Origin: Auanema rhodensis
Taxonomy: Eukaryota > Nematoda > Chromadorea > Rhabditida > Rhabditidae
Assembly (NCBI GenBank): GCA_964057225.1
Contig: OZ059896.1
Location: 11,764,501-11,828,500, forward strand
DNA length: 64,000 nt
Direction: 5' to 3'
Shown: piece by piece, positions 13,351 through 27,479 of the stretch
How positions within the stretch are numbered: the first letter of the stretch is position 1
How the letters are laid out: each line of letters starts with the position of its first letter
Translations under genes and position numbers: made by a program
Notes under the pieces: generated by a model
The model's database searches: none
Seen by the model: only the letters and a program-made list of their open reading frames with translations
What the model was told of the DNA's origin: nothing

Positions 13351-14831
13351 TAGAAAATACAAAATATTTAAATGTTTCAGTTTTTGAGCATCACAATATT
13401 GAAATTTAAATGTTTTTTAATGATTAAAAATTTGAAAACTTAAAAAATGAAATTATGAAATTGTGGTAGAAATATAAAATTGTTTAAAATATGGGATTAA
13501 ATAAAATAGATGTAGTGAAATGGTTTAGAAAATACAAAATATTTAAATGTTTCAGTTTTGATCATCACAATATTAAAATTTAAATGTTTTTTAATAATTA
13601 AAAATTTAAAAAATAAGATCATGAAATAGTGGTAAAAATATAAAATTGTTTAAAATATGGGATTAAATAAAATAGATGGAGTGAAATGGTTTAGAAAATA
13701 CAAAATATTTGAATGTTCCAGTTTTTGAGCATCACAATATTGAAATTTAAGTGTTTTTTAATGATTAAAAATTTTAAGAATGAAATTATGAAATAGTGGT
13801 AAAAATATAAAATTGTTTAAAATATGGGATTAAATAAAAGAGATGGAGTGAAATGGTTTAGAAAATACAAAATATTTAAATGTTTCAGTTTTTGATCATC
13901 ACAATATTGAAATTTAAATGTTTTTTAATAATTAAAAATTTAAGAATTTAAAAAATGAAATTATGAAATAGTGGTGAAAATATAAAATTGTTTAAAATAT
14001 GGGATTAAATAAAAGAGATGGAGTGAAATGGTTTAGAAAAAACAAAATATTTAAATGTTTCAGTTTTTGAGCATCACAGTATTCAAAATTTAAATGTTTT
14101 TTAATGATGAAAAATTTAAGAATAAAATTATGAAATAGTGGTAGAATTATGAAATTGTTTGAAATATGGAATTAAATAAAATAGATGTAGTGAAATGGTT
14201 TAGAAAATACAAAATATTTAAATGTTTCAGTTTTTGAGCATCACAATATTGAAATTTAAATGTTTTTTAATGATTAAAAATTTGAAAAATGAAATTATGA
14301 AATAGTGGTAAAAATATAAAATTGTATAAAATATGGGATTAAATAAAATAGATGGAGTGAAATGGTTTAGAAAATACAAAATATTTAAATGTTTCAGTTT
14401 TTGAGCATCACAATACTGAAATTTAAATGTTTTTCAATGATTAAAATAATAAAAAATGAAATTATGAAATTGTGGTAGAAATATAAAATTGTTTAAAATA
14501 TGGGATTAAATAAAATAGATGGAGTGAAATGGTTTAGAAAATACAAAATATTTGAATGTTTCAGTTTTTGATCATCACAATATTGAAATTTAAATGTTTT
14601 TTAATGATTAAAAATTTAAAAAATGAAATTATGAAATTGTGGTAGAATTGAAAAATTGTATAAAATATGGGATTAAATAAAATAGATAGAGTGAAATGGT
14701 TTAGAAAATACAAAATATTTAAATGTTTCAGTTCTTGAGCATCACAATATTGAAATTTAAATGTTTTTTAATGATTGAAAATTTAAAAAATGAAATTATG
14801 AAATTGTGGTAGAATTAAAAAATTGTATAAA

Positions 14832-15499
14832 ATATGGGATTAAATAAAATAGATAGAGTGAAATGGTTTAGAAAATACAAAATATTTAAATGTTTCAGTT
14901 TTTGAGCATCACAATATTGAAATTTAAATGTTTTTTAATGATTAAAAATTTGAAAAATGAAATTATGAAATTGTGGTAGAAATATAAAATTGTTTAAAAT
15001 ATGGGATTAAATAAAATAGATGGAGTGAAATGGTTTAGAAAATACAAAATATTTGAATGTTTCAGTTTTTGATCATCACAATATTGAAATTTAAATGTTT
15101 TTTAATGATTAAAAATTTGAAAAATGAAATTATGAAATTGTGGTAGAAATATAAAATTGTTTAAAATATGGGATTAAATAAAATAGATAGAGTGAAATGG
15201 TTTAGAAAATACAAAATATTTAAATGTTTCAGTTTTTGAGCATCACAATATTGAAATTTAAATGTTTTTTAATGATTAAAAATTTGAAAAATGAAATTAT
15301 GAAATTGTGGTAGAAATATAAAATTGTTTAAAATATGGGATTAAATAAAATAGATGGAGTGAAATGGTTTAGAAAATACAAAATATTTGAATGTTTCAGT
15401 TTTTGATCATCACAATATTGAAATTTAAATGTTTTTTAATGATTAAAAATTTGAAAAATGAAATTATGAAATTGTGGTAGAAATATAAAATTGTTTAAA
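14832..15499 (+). repeat. 2-mer HOR, 334 bp period, two copies
   Basis: Four monomers of exactly 167 bp start at 14832, 14999, 15166 and 15333. They alternate between a form with agatagagtg and tgagcatcac and a form with agatggagtg, gaatgtttcag and tgatcatcac. This is the simplest two-monomer HOR in the window. Confidence 0.85.
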
Positions 15500-15929
15500 A
15501 TATGGAATTAAATGAAAGAGATGGAGTGAAATGGTTTAGAAAATACAAAATATTTAAATGTTTCAGTTTTGATCATCACAATATTGAAATTCAAGTGTTT
15601 TTTAATGATTAAAAATTTTAAGAATGAAATTATGAAATAGTGGTAAAAATATAAAATTGTTTAAAATATGGGATTAAATAAAAGAGATGGAGTGAAATGG
15701 TTTAGAAAATATAAAATATTTAAATGTTCCAGTTTTTGAGCATCACAATATTGAAATTCAAGTGTTTTTTAATGATTAAAAATTTTAAGAATGAAATTAT
15801 GAAATAGTGGTAAAAATATAAAATTGTTTAAAATATGGGATTAAATAAAAGAGATGGAGTGAAATGGTTTAGAAAATACAAAATATTTAAATGTTTCAGT
15901 TTTTGAGCATCACAATACTGAAATTTAAA

Positions 15930-17496
15930 TGTTTTTTAATGATTAAAAATTTGAAAAATGAAATTATGAAATAGTGGTAAAAATATAAAATTGTATAAAA
16001 TATGGGATTAAATAAAATAGATGGAGTGAAATGGTTTAGAAAATACAAAATATTTAAATGTTTCAGTTTTTGAGCATCACAATATTAAAATTTAAGTGTT
16101 TTTTAATGATTAAAAATTTGAAAAATGAAATTATGAAATAGTGGTAAAAATATAAAATTGTTTAAAATATGGGATTAAATAAAAGAGATGGAGTGAAATG
16201 GTTTAGAAAATACAAAATATTTAAATGTTTCAGTTTTTGAGCATCACAATACTGAAATTTAAATGTTTTTCAATGATTAAAATAATAAAAAATGAAATTA
16301 TGAAATTGTGGTAGAAATATAAAATTGTTTAAAATATGGGATTAAATAAAATAGATGGAGTGAAATGGTTTAGAAAATACAAAATATTTGAATGTTTCAG
16401 TTTTTGATCATCACAATATTGAAATTTAAATGTTTTTTAATGATTAAAAATTTGAAAAATGAAATTATGAAATTGTGGTAGAAATATAAAATTGTTTAAA
16501 ATATGGAATTAAATGAAAGAGATGGAGTGAAATGGTTTAGAAAATACAAAATATTTAAATGTTTCAGTTTTGATCATCACAATATTAAAATTTAAATGTT
16601 TTTTAATAATTAAAAATTTAAAAAATAAGATTATGAAATAGTGGTAAAAATATAAAATTGTTTAAAATATGGGATTAAATAAAATAGATGGAGTGAAATG
16701 GTTTAGAAAATACAAAATATTTGAATGTTTCAGTTTTTGAGCATCACAATATTAAAATTTAAATGTTTTTTAATGATTGAAAATTTAAAAAATGAAATTA
16801 TGAAATTGTGGTAGAATTAAAAAATTGTATAAAATATGGGATTAAATAAAATAGATGGAGTGAAATGGTTTAGAAAATACAAAAAATTTAAATGTTTCAG
16901 TTTTTGAGCATCACAATACTGAAATTTAAATGTTTTTCAATGATTAAAATATTAAAAAATGAAATTATGAAATAGTGGTAAAAATATAAAATTGTTTAAA
17001 ATATGGGATTAAATAAAAGAGATGGAGTGAAATGGTTTAGAAAATATAAAATATTTAAATGTTCCAGTTTTTGAGCATCACAATATTGAAATTTAAGTGT
17101 TTTTTAATGATTAAAAATTTTAAGAATGAAATTATGAAATAGTGGTAAAAATATAAAATTGTTTAAAATATGGGATTAAATAAAAGAGATGGAGTGAAAT
17201 GGTTTAGAAAATACAAAATATTTAAATGTTTCAGTTTTTGATCATCACAATATTGAAATTTAAATGTTTTTTAATAATTAAAAATTTAAGAATTTAAAAA
17301 ATGAAATTATGAAATAGTGGTGAAAATATAAAATTGTTTAAAATATGGGATTAAATAAAAGAGATGGAGTGAAATGGTTTAGAAAAAACAAAATATTTAA
17401 ATGTTTCAGTTTTTGAGCATCACAGTATTCAAAATTTAAATGTTTTTTAATGATGAAAAATTTAAGAATGAAATTATGAAATAGTGGTAGAATTAA
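15930..17496 (+). repeat. 1.57 kb block, copied at 21977-23543
   Basis: This block matches 21977-23543 at a constant offset of 6,047 bp. For example, the cacagtattc marker is at 17421 and 23468. The match begins after a C/T difference (cacaatactg at about 15928 against cacaatattg) and stops near 17497. There this copy continues gtggtagaattaaaaaattg while the other continues gtggtagaattatgaaattg. The monomer at the 17497 edge looks like a hybrid: its front matches the cacagtattc class and its end matches the gaattaaaaaattg class. Confidence 0.8.
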
Positions 17497-18673
17497 AAAA
17501 TTGTATAAAATATGGGATTAAATAAAATAGATGGAGTGAAATGGTTTAGAAAATACAAAAAATTTAAATGTTTCAGTTTTTGAGCATCACAATACTGAAA
17601 TTTAAATGTTTTTCAATGATTAAAATATTAAAAAATGAAATTATGAAATAGTGGTAAAAATATAAAATTGTTTAAAATATGGGATTAAATAAAAGAGATG
17701 GAGTGAAATGGTTTAGAAAATATAAAATATTTAAATGTTCCAGTTTTTGAGCATCACAATATTGAAATTTAAGTGTTTTTTAATGATTAAAAATTTTAAG
17801 AATGAAATTATGAAATAGTGGTAAAAATATAAAATTGTTTAAAATATGGGATTAAATAAAAGAGATGGAGTGAAATGGTTTAGAAAATACAAAATATTTG
17901 AATGTTTCAGTTTTTGAGCATCACAATATTAAAATTTAAATGTTTTTTAATGATTGAAAATTTAAAAAATGAAATTATGAAATTGTGGTAGAATTAAAAA
18001 ATTGTATAAAATATGGGATTAAATAAAATAGATGGAGTGAAATGGTTTAGAAAATACAAAAAATTTAAATGTTTCAGTTTTTGAGCATCACAATACTGAA
18101 ATTTAAATGTTTTTCAATGATTAAAATATTAAAAAATGAAATTATGAAATAGTGGTAAAAATATAAAATTGTTTAAAATATGGGATTAAATAAAAGAGAT
18201 GGAGTGAAATGGTTTAGAAAATATAAAATATTTAAATGTTCCAGTTTTTGAGCATCACAATATTGAAATTTAAGTGTTTTTTAATGATTAAAAATTTTAA
18301 GAATGAAATTATGAAATAGTGGTAAAAATATAAAATTGTTTAAAATATGGGATTAAATAAAAGAGATGGAGTGAAATGGTTTAGAAAATACAAAATATTT
18401 AAATGTTTCAGTTTTTGATCATCACAATATTGAAATTTAAATGTTTTTTAATAATTAAAAATTTAAGAATTTAAAAAATGAAATTATGAAATAGTGGTGA
18501 AAATATAAAATTGTTTAAAATATGGGATTAAATAAAAGAGATGGAGTGAAATGGTTTAGAAAAAACAAAATATTTAAATGTTTCAGTTTTTGAGCATCAC
18601 AGTATTCAAAATTTAAATGTTTTTTAATGATGAAAAATTTAAGAATGAAATTATGAAATAGTGGTAGAATTAT
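16685..18673 (+). repeat. 7-mer repeat, 1,177 bp offset
   Basis: The segment 16685-17496 recurs at 17862-18673, 1,177 bp away (7 x 168.1). Examples are cacagtattc at 17421 and 18598 and the rare aaaaaatttaaatg near 16885 and 18062. The stretch between the copies (17497-17861) is filled by another caatactg monomer and an atgttccag monomer, so this is a tandem 7-mer in which the last two monomers come from a different phase. Confidence 0.75.
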
Positions 18674-20641
18674 GAAATTGTTTAAAATATGGAATTAAAT
18701 AAAATAGATGTAGTGAAATGGTTTAGAAAATACAAAATATTTAAATGTTTCAGTTTTTGAGCATCACAATATTGAAATTTAAATGTTTTTTAATGATTAA
18801 AAATTTGAAAAATGAAATTATGAAATAGTGGTAAAAATATAAAATTGTTTAAAATATGGGATTAAATAAAAGAGATGGAGTGAAATGGTTTAGAAAATAC
18901 AAAATATTTAAATGTTTCAGTTTTGATCATCACAATATTAAAATTTAAATGTTTTTTAATAATTAAAAAGTTAAAAAATAAGATTATGAAATAGTGGTAA
19001 AAATATAAAATTGTTTAAAATATGGGATTAAATAAAATAGATGGAGTGAAATGGTTTAGAAAATACAAAATATTTAAATGTTTCAGTTTTTGAGCATCAC
19101 AATATTGAAATTTAAATGTTTTTTAATGTTTAAAAATTTTAAGAATGAAATTATGAAATAGTGGTAAAAATATAAAATTGTTTAAAATATGGGATTAAAT
19201 AAAATAGATGGAGTGAAATGGTTTAGAAAATACAAAATATTTAAATGTTTCAGTTTTTGAGCATCACAATATTGAAATTTAAATGTTTTTCAATGATTAA
19301 AATATTAAAAAATGAAATTATGAAATTGTGGTAGAAATATAAAATTGTTTAAAATATGGAATTAAATAAAAGAGATAGAGTGAAATGGTTTAGAAAATAC
19401 AAAATATTTAAATGTTTCAGTTTTTGAGCATCACAATATTGAAATTTAAATGTTTTTTAATGATTAAAAATTTGAAAAATGAAATTATGAAATTGTGGTA
19501 GAAATATAAAATTGTTTAAAATATGGAATTAAATAAAAGAGATGGAGTGAAATGGTTTAGAAAATATAAAATATTTAAATGTTTCAGTTTTTGATCATCA
19601 CAATATTGAAATTTAAATGTTTTTTAATAATTAAAAATTTAAAAATTTAAAAAATGAAATTATGAAATAGTGGTAACAATATAAAATTGTTTAAAATATG
19701 GGATTAAATAAAAGAGATGGAGTGAAATGGTTTAGAAAATACAAAATATTTAAATGTTTCAGTTTTTGAGCATCACAATATTGAAATTTAAATGTTTTTT
19801 AATGTTTAAAAATTTTAAGAATGAAATTATGAAATAGTGGTAAAAATATAAAATTGTTTAAAATATGAGATTAAATAAAAGAGATGGAGTGAAATGGTTT
19901 AGAAAATACAAAATATTTGAATGTTTCAGTTTTTGATCATCACAATATTGAAATTTAAATGTTTTTTAATAATTAAAAATTTAAAAATTTAAAAAATGAA
20001 ATTATGAAATTGTGGTAGAATTAAAAATTGTATAAAATATGGGATTAAATAAAATAGATGGAGTGAAATGGTTTAGAAAATACAAAATATTTAAATGTTT
20101 CAGTTTTTGAGCATCACAATACTGAAATTTAAATGTTTTTCAATGATTAAAATATTAAAAAATGAAATTATGAAATAGTGGTAGAAATATAAAATTGTTT
20201 AAAATATGGAATTGAATAAAAGAGATGGAGTGAAATGGTTTAGAAAATACAAAATATTTAAATGTTTCAGTTTTTGAGCATCACAATACTGAAATTTAAA
20301 TGTTTTTCAATGATTAAAATATTAAAAAATGAAATTATGAAATAGTGGTAGAAATATAAAATTGTTTAAAATATGGAATTAAATAAAAGAGATGGAGTGA
20401 AATGGTTTAGAAAAAACAAAATATTTGAATGTTTCAGTTTTTGATCATCACAATATTGAAATTTAAATGTTTTTTAATGATTGAAAATTTAAAAAATGAA
20501 ATTATGAAATTGTGGTAGAATTAAAAAATTGTATAAAATATGGGATTAAATAAAATAGATAGAGTGAAATGGTTTAGAAAATACAAAATATTTAAATGTT
20601 TCAGTTTTTGAGCATCACAATATTGAAATTTAAATGTTTTT
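17862..20641 (+). repeat. 2.78 kb block, first copy (offset 4,870 bp)
   Basis: This block and 22732-25511 match at a constant offset of 4,870 bp, about 29 monomers. Matching markers are cacagtattc at 18598 and 23468 and tggtaacaat at 19671 and 24541. The one clear difference noticed is aaaaaattg near 20525 against aaacaattg near 25395. The match starts after an aagagatgg/aatagatgg difference and stops at tttttcaatg (20641) against ttttttaatg (25511). Identity is far higher than between random monomers, so the duplication appears recent. Confidence 0.88.
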
Positions 20642-22731
20642 CAATGATTAAAATATTAAAAAATGAAATTATGAAATTGTGGTAGAAATATAAAATTGTT
20701 TAAAATATGGGATTAAATAAAATAGATGGAGTGAAATGGTTTAGAAAATACAAAATATTTAAATGTTTCAGTTTTTGAGCATCACAATATTGAAATTTAA
20801 ATGTTTTTCAATGATTAAAAATTTAAAAATGAAATTATAAAATTGTGGTAGAAATATAAAATTGTATAAAATATGGGATTAAATAAAAGAGATGGAGTGA
20901 AATGGTTTAGAAAATATAAAATATTTAAATGTTTCAGTTTTGATCATCACAATATTGAAATTCAAGTGTTTTTTAATGATTAAAAATTTTAAGAATGAAG
21001 TTATGAAATAGTGGTAAAAATATAAAATTGTTTAAAATATGGGATTAAATAAAAGAGATGGAGTGAAATGGTTTAGAAAATATAAAATATTTAAATGTTC
21101 CAGTTTTTGAGCATCACAATATTGAAATTCAAGTGTTTTTTAATGATTAAAAATTTTAAGAATGAAATTATGAAATAGTGGTAAAAATATAAAATTGTTT
21201 AAAATATGGGATTAAATAAAAGAGATGGAGTGAAATGGTTTAGAAAATACAAAATATTTAAATGTTTCAGTTTTTGAGCATCACAATACTGAAATTTAAA
21301 TGTTTTTCAATGATTAAAATATTAAAAAATGAAATTATGAAATAGTGGTAAAAATATAAAATTGTTTAAAATATGGGATTAAATAAAAGAGATGGAGTGA
21401 AATGGTTTAGAAAATATAAAATATTTAAATGTTCCAGTTTTTGAGCATCACAATATTGAAATTCAAGTGTTTTTTAATGATTAAAAATTTTAAGAATGAA
21501 ATTATGAAATAGTGGTAAAAATATAAAATTGTTTAAAATATGGGATTAAATAAAAGAGATGGAGTGAAATGGTTTAGAAAATACAAAATATTTAAATGTT
21601 TCAGTTTTTGATCATCACAATATTGAAATTTAAATGTTTTTTAATAATTAAAAATTTAAGAATTTAAAAAATGAAATTATGAAATAGTGGTGAAAATATA
21701 AAATTGTTTAAAATATGGGATTAAATAAAAGAGATGGAGTGAAATGGTTTAGAAAAAACAAAATATTTAAATGTTTCAGTTTTTGAGCATCACAGTATTC
21801 AAAATTTAAATGTTTTTTAATGATGAAAAATTTAAGAATGAAATTATGAAATAGTGGTAGAATTATGAAATTGTTTAAAATATGGAATTAAATAAAATAG
21901 ATGTAGTGAAATGGTTTAGAAAATACAAAATATTTAAATGTTTCAGTTTTTGAGCATCACAATATTGAAATTTAAATGTTTTTTAATGATTAAAAATTTG
22001 AAAAATGAAATTATGAAATAGTGGTAAAAATATAAAATTGTATAAAATATGGGATTAAATAAAATAGATGGAGTGAAATGGTTTAGAAAATACAAAATAT
22101 TTAAATGTTTCAGTTTTTGAGCATCACAATATTAAAATTTAAGTGTTTTTTAATGATTAAAAATTTGAAAAATGAAATTATGAAATAGTGGTAAAAATAT
22201 AAAATTGTTTAAAATATGGGATTAAATAAAAGAGATGGAGTGAAATGGTTTAGAAAATACAAAATATTTAAATGTTTCAGTTTTTGAGCATCACAATACT
22301 GAAATTTAAATGTTTTTCAATGATTAAAATAATAAAAAATGAAATTATGAAATTGTGGTAGAAATATAAAATTGTTTAAAATATGGGATTAAATAAAATA
22401 GATGGAGTGAAATGGTTTAGAAAATACAAAATATTTGAATGTTTCAGTTTTTGATCATCACAATATTGAAATTTAAATGTTTTTTAATGATTAAAAATTT
22501 GAAAAATGAAATTATGAAATTGTGGTAGAAATATAAAATTGTTTAAAATATGGAATTAAATGAAAGAGATGGAGTGAAATGGTTTAGAAAATACAAAATA
22601 TTTAAATGTTTCAGTTTTGATCATCACAATATTAAAATTTAAATGTTTTTTAATAATTAAAAATTTAAAAAATAAGATTATGAAATAGTGGTAAAAATAT
22701 AAAATTGTTTAAAATATGGGATTAAATAAAA

Positions 22732-25511
22732 TAGATGGAGTGAAATGGTTTAGAAAATACAAAATATTTGAATGTTTCAGTTTTTGAGCATCACAATATT
22801 AAAATTTAAATGTTTTTTAATGATTGAAAATTTAAAAAATGAAATTATGAAATTGTGGTAGAATTAAAAAATTGTATAAAATATGGGATTAAATAAAATA
22901 GATGGAGTGAAATGGTTTAGAAAATACAAAAAATTTAAATGTTTCAGTTTTTGAGCATCACAATACTGAAATTTAAATGTTTTTCAATGATTAAAATATT
23001 AAAAAATGAAATTATGAAATAGTGGTAAAAATATAAAATTGTTTAAAATATGGGATTAAATAAAAGAGATGGAGTGAAATGGTTTAGAAAATATAAAATA
23101 TTTAAATGTTCCAGTTTTTGAGCATCACAATATTGAAATTTAAGTGTTTTTTAATGATTAAAAATTTTAAGAATGAAATTATGAAATAGTGGTAAAAATA
23201 TAAAATTGTTTAAAATATGGGATTAAATAAAAGAGATGGAGTGAAATGGTTTAGAAAATACAAAATATTTAAATGTTTCAGTTTTTGATCATCACAATAT
23301 TGAAATTTAAATGTTTTTTAATAATTAAAAATTTAAGAATTTAAAAAATGAAATTATGAAATAGTGGTGAAAATATAAAATTGTTTAAAATATGGGATTA
23401 AATAAAAGAGATGGAGTGAAATGGTTTAGAAAAAACAAAATATTTAAATGTTTCAGTTTTTGAGCATCACAGTATTCAAAATTTAAATGTTTTTTAATGA
23501 TGAAAAATTTAAGAATGAAATTATGAAATAGTGGTAGAATTATGAAATTGTTTAAAATATGGAATTAAATAAAATAGATGTAGTGAAATGGTTTAGAAAA
23601 TACAAAATATTTAAATGTTTCAGTTTTTGAGCATCACAATATTGAAATTTAAATGTTTTTTAATGATTAAAAATTTGAAAAATGAAATTATGAAATAGTG
23701 GTAAAAATATAAAATTGTTTAAAATATGGGATTAAATAAAAGAGATGGAGTGAAATGGTTTAGAAAATACAAAATATTTAAATGTTTCAGTTTTGATCAT
23801 CACAATATTAAAATTTAAATGTTTTTTAATAATTAAAAAGTTAAAAAATAAGATTATGAAATAGTGGTAAAAATATAAAATTGTTTAAAATATGGGATTA
23901 AATAAAATAGATGGAGTGAAATGGTTTAGAAAATACAAAATATTTAAATGTTTCAGTTTTTGAGCATCACAATATTGAAATTTAAATGTTTTTTAATGTT
24001 TAAAAATTTTAAGAATGAAATTATGAAATAGTGGTAAAAATATAAAATTGTTTAAAATATGGGATTAAATAAAATAGATGGAGTGAAATGGTTTAGAAAA
24101 TACAAAATATTTAAATGTTTCAGTTTTTGAGCATCACAATATTGAAATTTAAATGTTTTTCAATGATTAAAATATTAAAAAATGAAATTATGAAATTGTG
24201 GTAGAAATATAAAATTGTTTAAAATATGGAATTAAATAAAAGAGATAGAGTGAAATGGTTTAGAAAATACAAAATATTTAAATGTTTCAGTTTTTGAGCA
24301 TCACAATATTGAAATTTAAATGTTTTTTAATGATTAAAAATTTGAAAAATGAAATTATGAAATTGTGGTAGAAATATAAAATTGTTTAAAATATGGAATT
24401 AAATAAAAGAGATGGAGTGAAATGGTTTAGAAAATATAAAATATTTAAATGTTTCAGTTTTTGATCATCACAATATTGAAATTTAAATGTTTTTTAATAA
24501 TTAAAAATTTAAAAATTTAAAAAATGAAATTATGAAATAGTGGTAACAATATAAAATTGTTTAAAATATGGGATTAAATAAAAGAGATGGAGTGAAATGG
24601 TTTAGAAAATACAAAATATTTAAATGTTTCAGTTTTTGAGCATCACAATATTGAAATTTAAATGTTTTTTAATGTTTAAAAATTTTAAGAATGAAATTAT
24701 GAAATAGTGGTAAAAATATAAAATTGTTTAAAATATGAGATTAAATAAAAGAGATGGAGTGAAATGGTTTAGAAAATACAAAATATTTGAATGTTTCAGT
24801 TTTTGATCATCACAATATTGAAATTTAAATGTTTTTTAATAATTAAAAATTTAAAAATTTAAAAAATGAAATTATGAAATTGTGGTAGAATTAAAAATTG
24901 TATAAAATATGGGATTAAATAAAATAGATGGAGTGAAATGGTTTAGAAAATACAAAATATTTAAATGTTTCAGTTTTTGAGCATCACAATACTGAAATTT
25001 AAATGTTTTTCAATGATTAAAATATTAAAAAATGAAATTATGAAATAGTGGTAGAAATATAAAATTGTTTAAAATATGGAATTGAATAAAAGAGATGGAG
25101 TGAAATGGTTTAGAAAATACAAAATATTTAAATGTTTCAGTTTTTGAGCATCACAATACTGAAATTTAAATGTTTTTCAATGATTAAAATATTAAAAAAT
25201 GAAATTATGAAATAGTGGTAGAAATATAAAATTGTTTAAAATATGGAATTAAATAAAAGAGATGGAGTGAAATGGTTTAGAAAAAACAAAATATTTGAAT
25301 GTTTCAGTTTTTGATCATCACAATATTGAAATTTAAATGTTTTTTAATGATTGAAAATTTAAAAAATGAAATTATGAAATTGTGGTAGAATTAAACAATT
25401 GTATAAAATATGGGATTAAATAAAATAGATAGAGTGAAATGGTTTAGAAAATACAAAATATTTAAATGTTTCAGTTTTTGAGCATCACAATATTGAAATT
25501 TAAATGTTTTT
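22732..25511 (+). repeat. 2.78 kb block, second copy (offset 4,870 bp)
   Basis: This is the second copy of the block at 17862-20641, with the same marker order: gaatgtttcag with ttaaaattt, then aaaaaatttaaatg, atgttccag, tagtggtgaaaata, cacagtattc, gatgtagtg, the aagttaaaaaataag monomer, then tggtaacaat, then atatgag and gaattgaataaaag. Its left 0.8 kb also belongs to the 6,047 bp-offset block, so the same segment exists at 16685, 17862 and 22732. The a-to-c change near 25395 is private to this copy. Confidence 0.88.
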
Positions 25512-25721
25512 TAATGATTAAAAATTTGAAAAATGAAATTATGAAATTGTGGTAGAAATATAAAATTGTTTAAAATATGGGATTAAATAAAATAGATGGA
25601 GTGAAATGGTTTAGAAAATACAAAATATTTGAATGTTTCAGTTTTGATCATCACAATATTAAAATTTAAATGTTTTTTAATAATTAAAAATTTGAAAAAT
25701 GAAATTATGAAATTGTGGTAG

Positions 25722-26810
25722 AAATATAAAATTGTTTAAAATATGGGATTAAATAAAATAGATGGAGTGAAATGGTTTAGAAAATACAAAATATTTGAAT
25801 GTTTCAGTTTTGATCATCACAATATTAAAATTTAAATGTTTTTTAATGATTGAAAATTTAAAAAATGAAATTATGAAATTGTGGTAGAATTAAAAAATTG
25901 TATAAGATATGGGATTAAATAAAATAGATAGAGTGAAATGGTTTAGAAAATACAAAATATTTAAATGTTTCAGTTTTTGAGCATCACAATATTGAAATTT
26001 AAATGTTTTTTAATGATTAAAAATTTAAGAATGAAATTATGAAATAGTGGTAGAATTATGAAATTGTTTAAAATATGGGATTAAATAAAATAGATGGAGT
26101 GAAATGGTTTAGAAAATACAAAATATTTGAATGTTTCAGTTTTTGATCATCACAATATTGAAATTTAAATGTTTTTTAATGATTAAAAATTTGAAAAATG
26201 AAATTATGAAATTGTGGTAGAAATATAAAATTGTTTAAAATATGGGATTAAATAAAATAGATGGAGTGAAATGGTTTAGAAAATACAAAATATTTGAATG
26301 TTTCAGTTTTTGAGCATCACAATATTGAAATTTAAATGTTTTTTAATGATTGAAAATTTAAAAAATGAAATTATGAAATTGTGGTAGAATTAAAAAATTG
26401 TATAAAATATGGGATTAAATAAAATAGATAGAGTGAAATGGTTTAGAAAATACAAAATATTTAAATGTTTCAGTTTTTGAGCATCACAATATTGAAATTT
26501 AAATGTTTTTTAATGATTAAAAATTTAAGAATGAAATTATGAAATAGTGGTAGAATTATGAAATTGTTTAAAATATGGGATTAAATAAAATAGATGGAGT
26601 GAAATGGTTTAGAAAATACAAAATATTTGAATGTTTCAGTTTTTGATCATCACAATATTGAAATTTAAATGTTTTTTAATGATTAAAAATTTGAAAAATG
26701 AAATTATGAAATTGTGGTAGAAATATAAAATTGTTTAAAATATGGGATTAAATAAAATAGATGGAGTGAAATGGTTTAGAAAATACAAAATATTTGAATG
26801 TTTCAGTTTT
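25722..26810 (+). repeat. 3-mer HOR, 500 bp period, ~2.2 copies
   Basis: Markers recur 500 bp apart. The stretch gaaatagtgg followed by tagaattatg is at 26041 and 26541, and aaatataaaattg is at 26221 and 26721. The unit contains a gaattaaaaaattg monomer, an agatagagtg monomer with atttaagaatg, and a gaatgtttcag, tgatcatcac monomer. A private tataagatat near 25901 in the first copy reads tataaaatat in the next. The match ends near 26810, where tttttgagc is replaced by ttttgatc. Confidence 0.82.
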
Positions 26811-27479
26811 GATCATCACAATATTAAAATTTAAATGTTTTTTAATAATTAAAAATTTAAAAAATAAGATTATGAAATAGTGGTAAAAATATAAAATTGT
26901 TTAAAATATGGGATTAAATAAAATAGATGGAGTGAAATGGTTTAGAAAATACAAAATATTTGAATGTTTCAGTTTTTGAGCATCACAATATTAAAATTTA
27001 AATGTTTTTTAATGATTGAAAATTTAAAAAATGAAATTATGAAATTGTGGTAGAATTAAAAAATTGTATAAAATATGGGATTAAATAAAATAGATGGAGT
27101 GAAATGGTTTAGAAAATACAAAATATTTAAATGTTCCAGTTTTTGAGCATCACAATACTGAAATTTAAATGTTTTTTCAATGATTAAAATATTAAAAAAT
27201 GAAATTATGAAATAGTGGTAAAAATATAAAATTGTTTAAAATATGGGATTAAATAAAAGAGATGGAGTGAAATGGTTTAGAAAATATAAAATATTTAAAT
27301 GTTCCAGTTTTTGAGCATCACAATATTGAAATTTAAGTGTTTTTTAATGATTAAAAATTTTAAGAATGAAATTATGAAATAGTGGTAAAAATATAAAATT
27401 GTTTAAAATATGGGATTAAATAAAAGAGATGGAGTGAAATGGTTTAGAAAATACAAAATATTTAAATGTTTCAGTTTTT

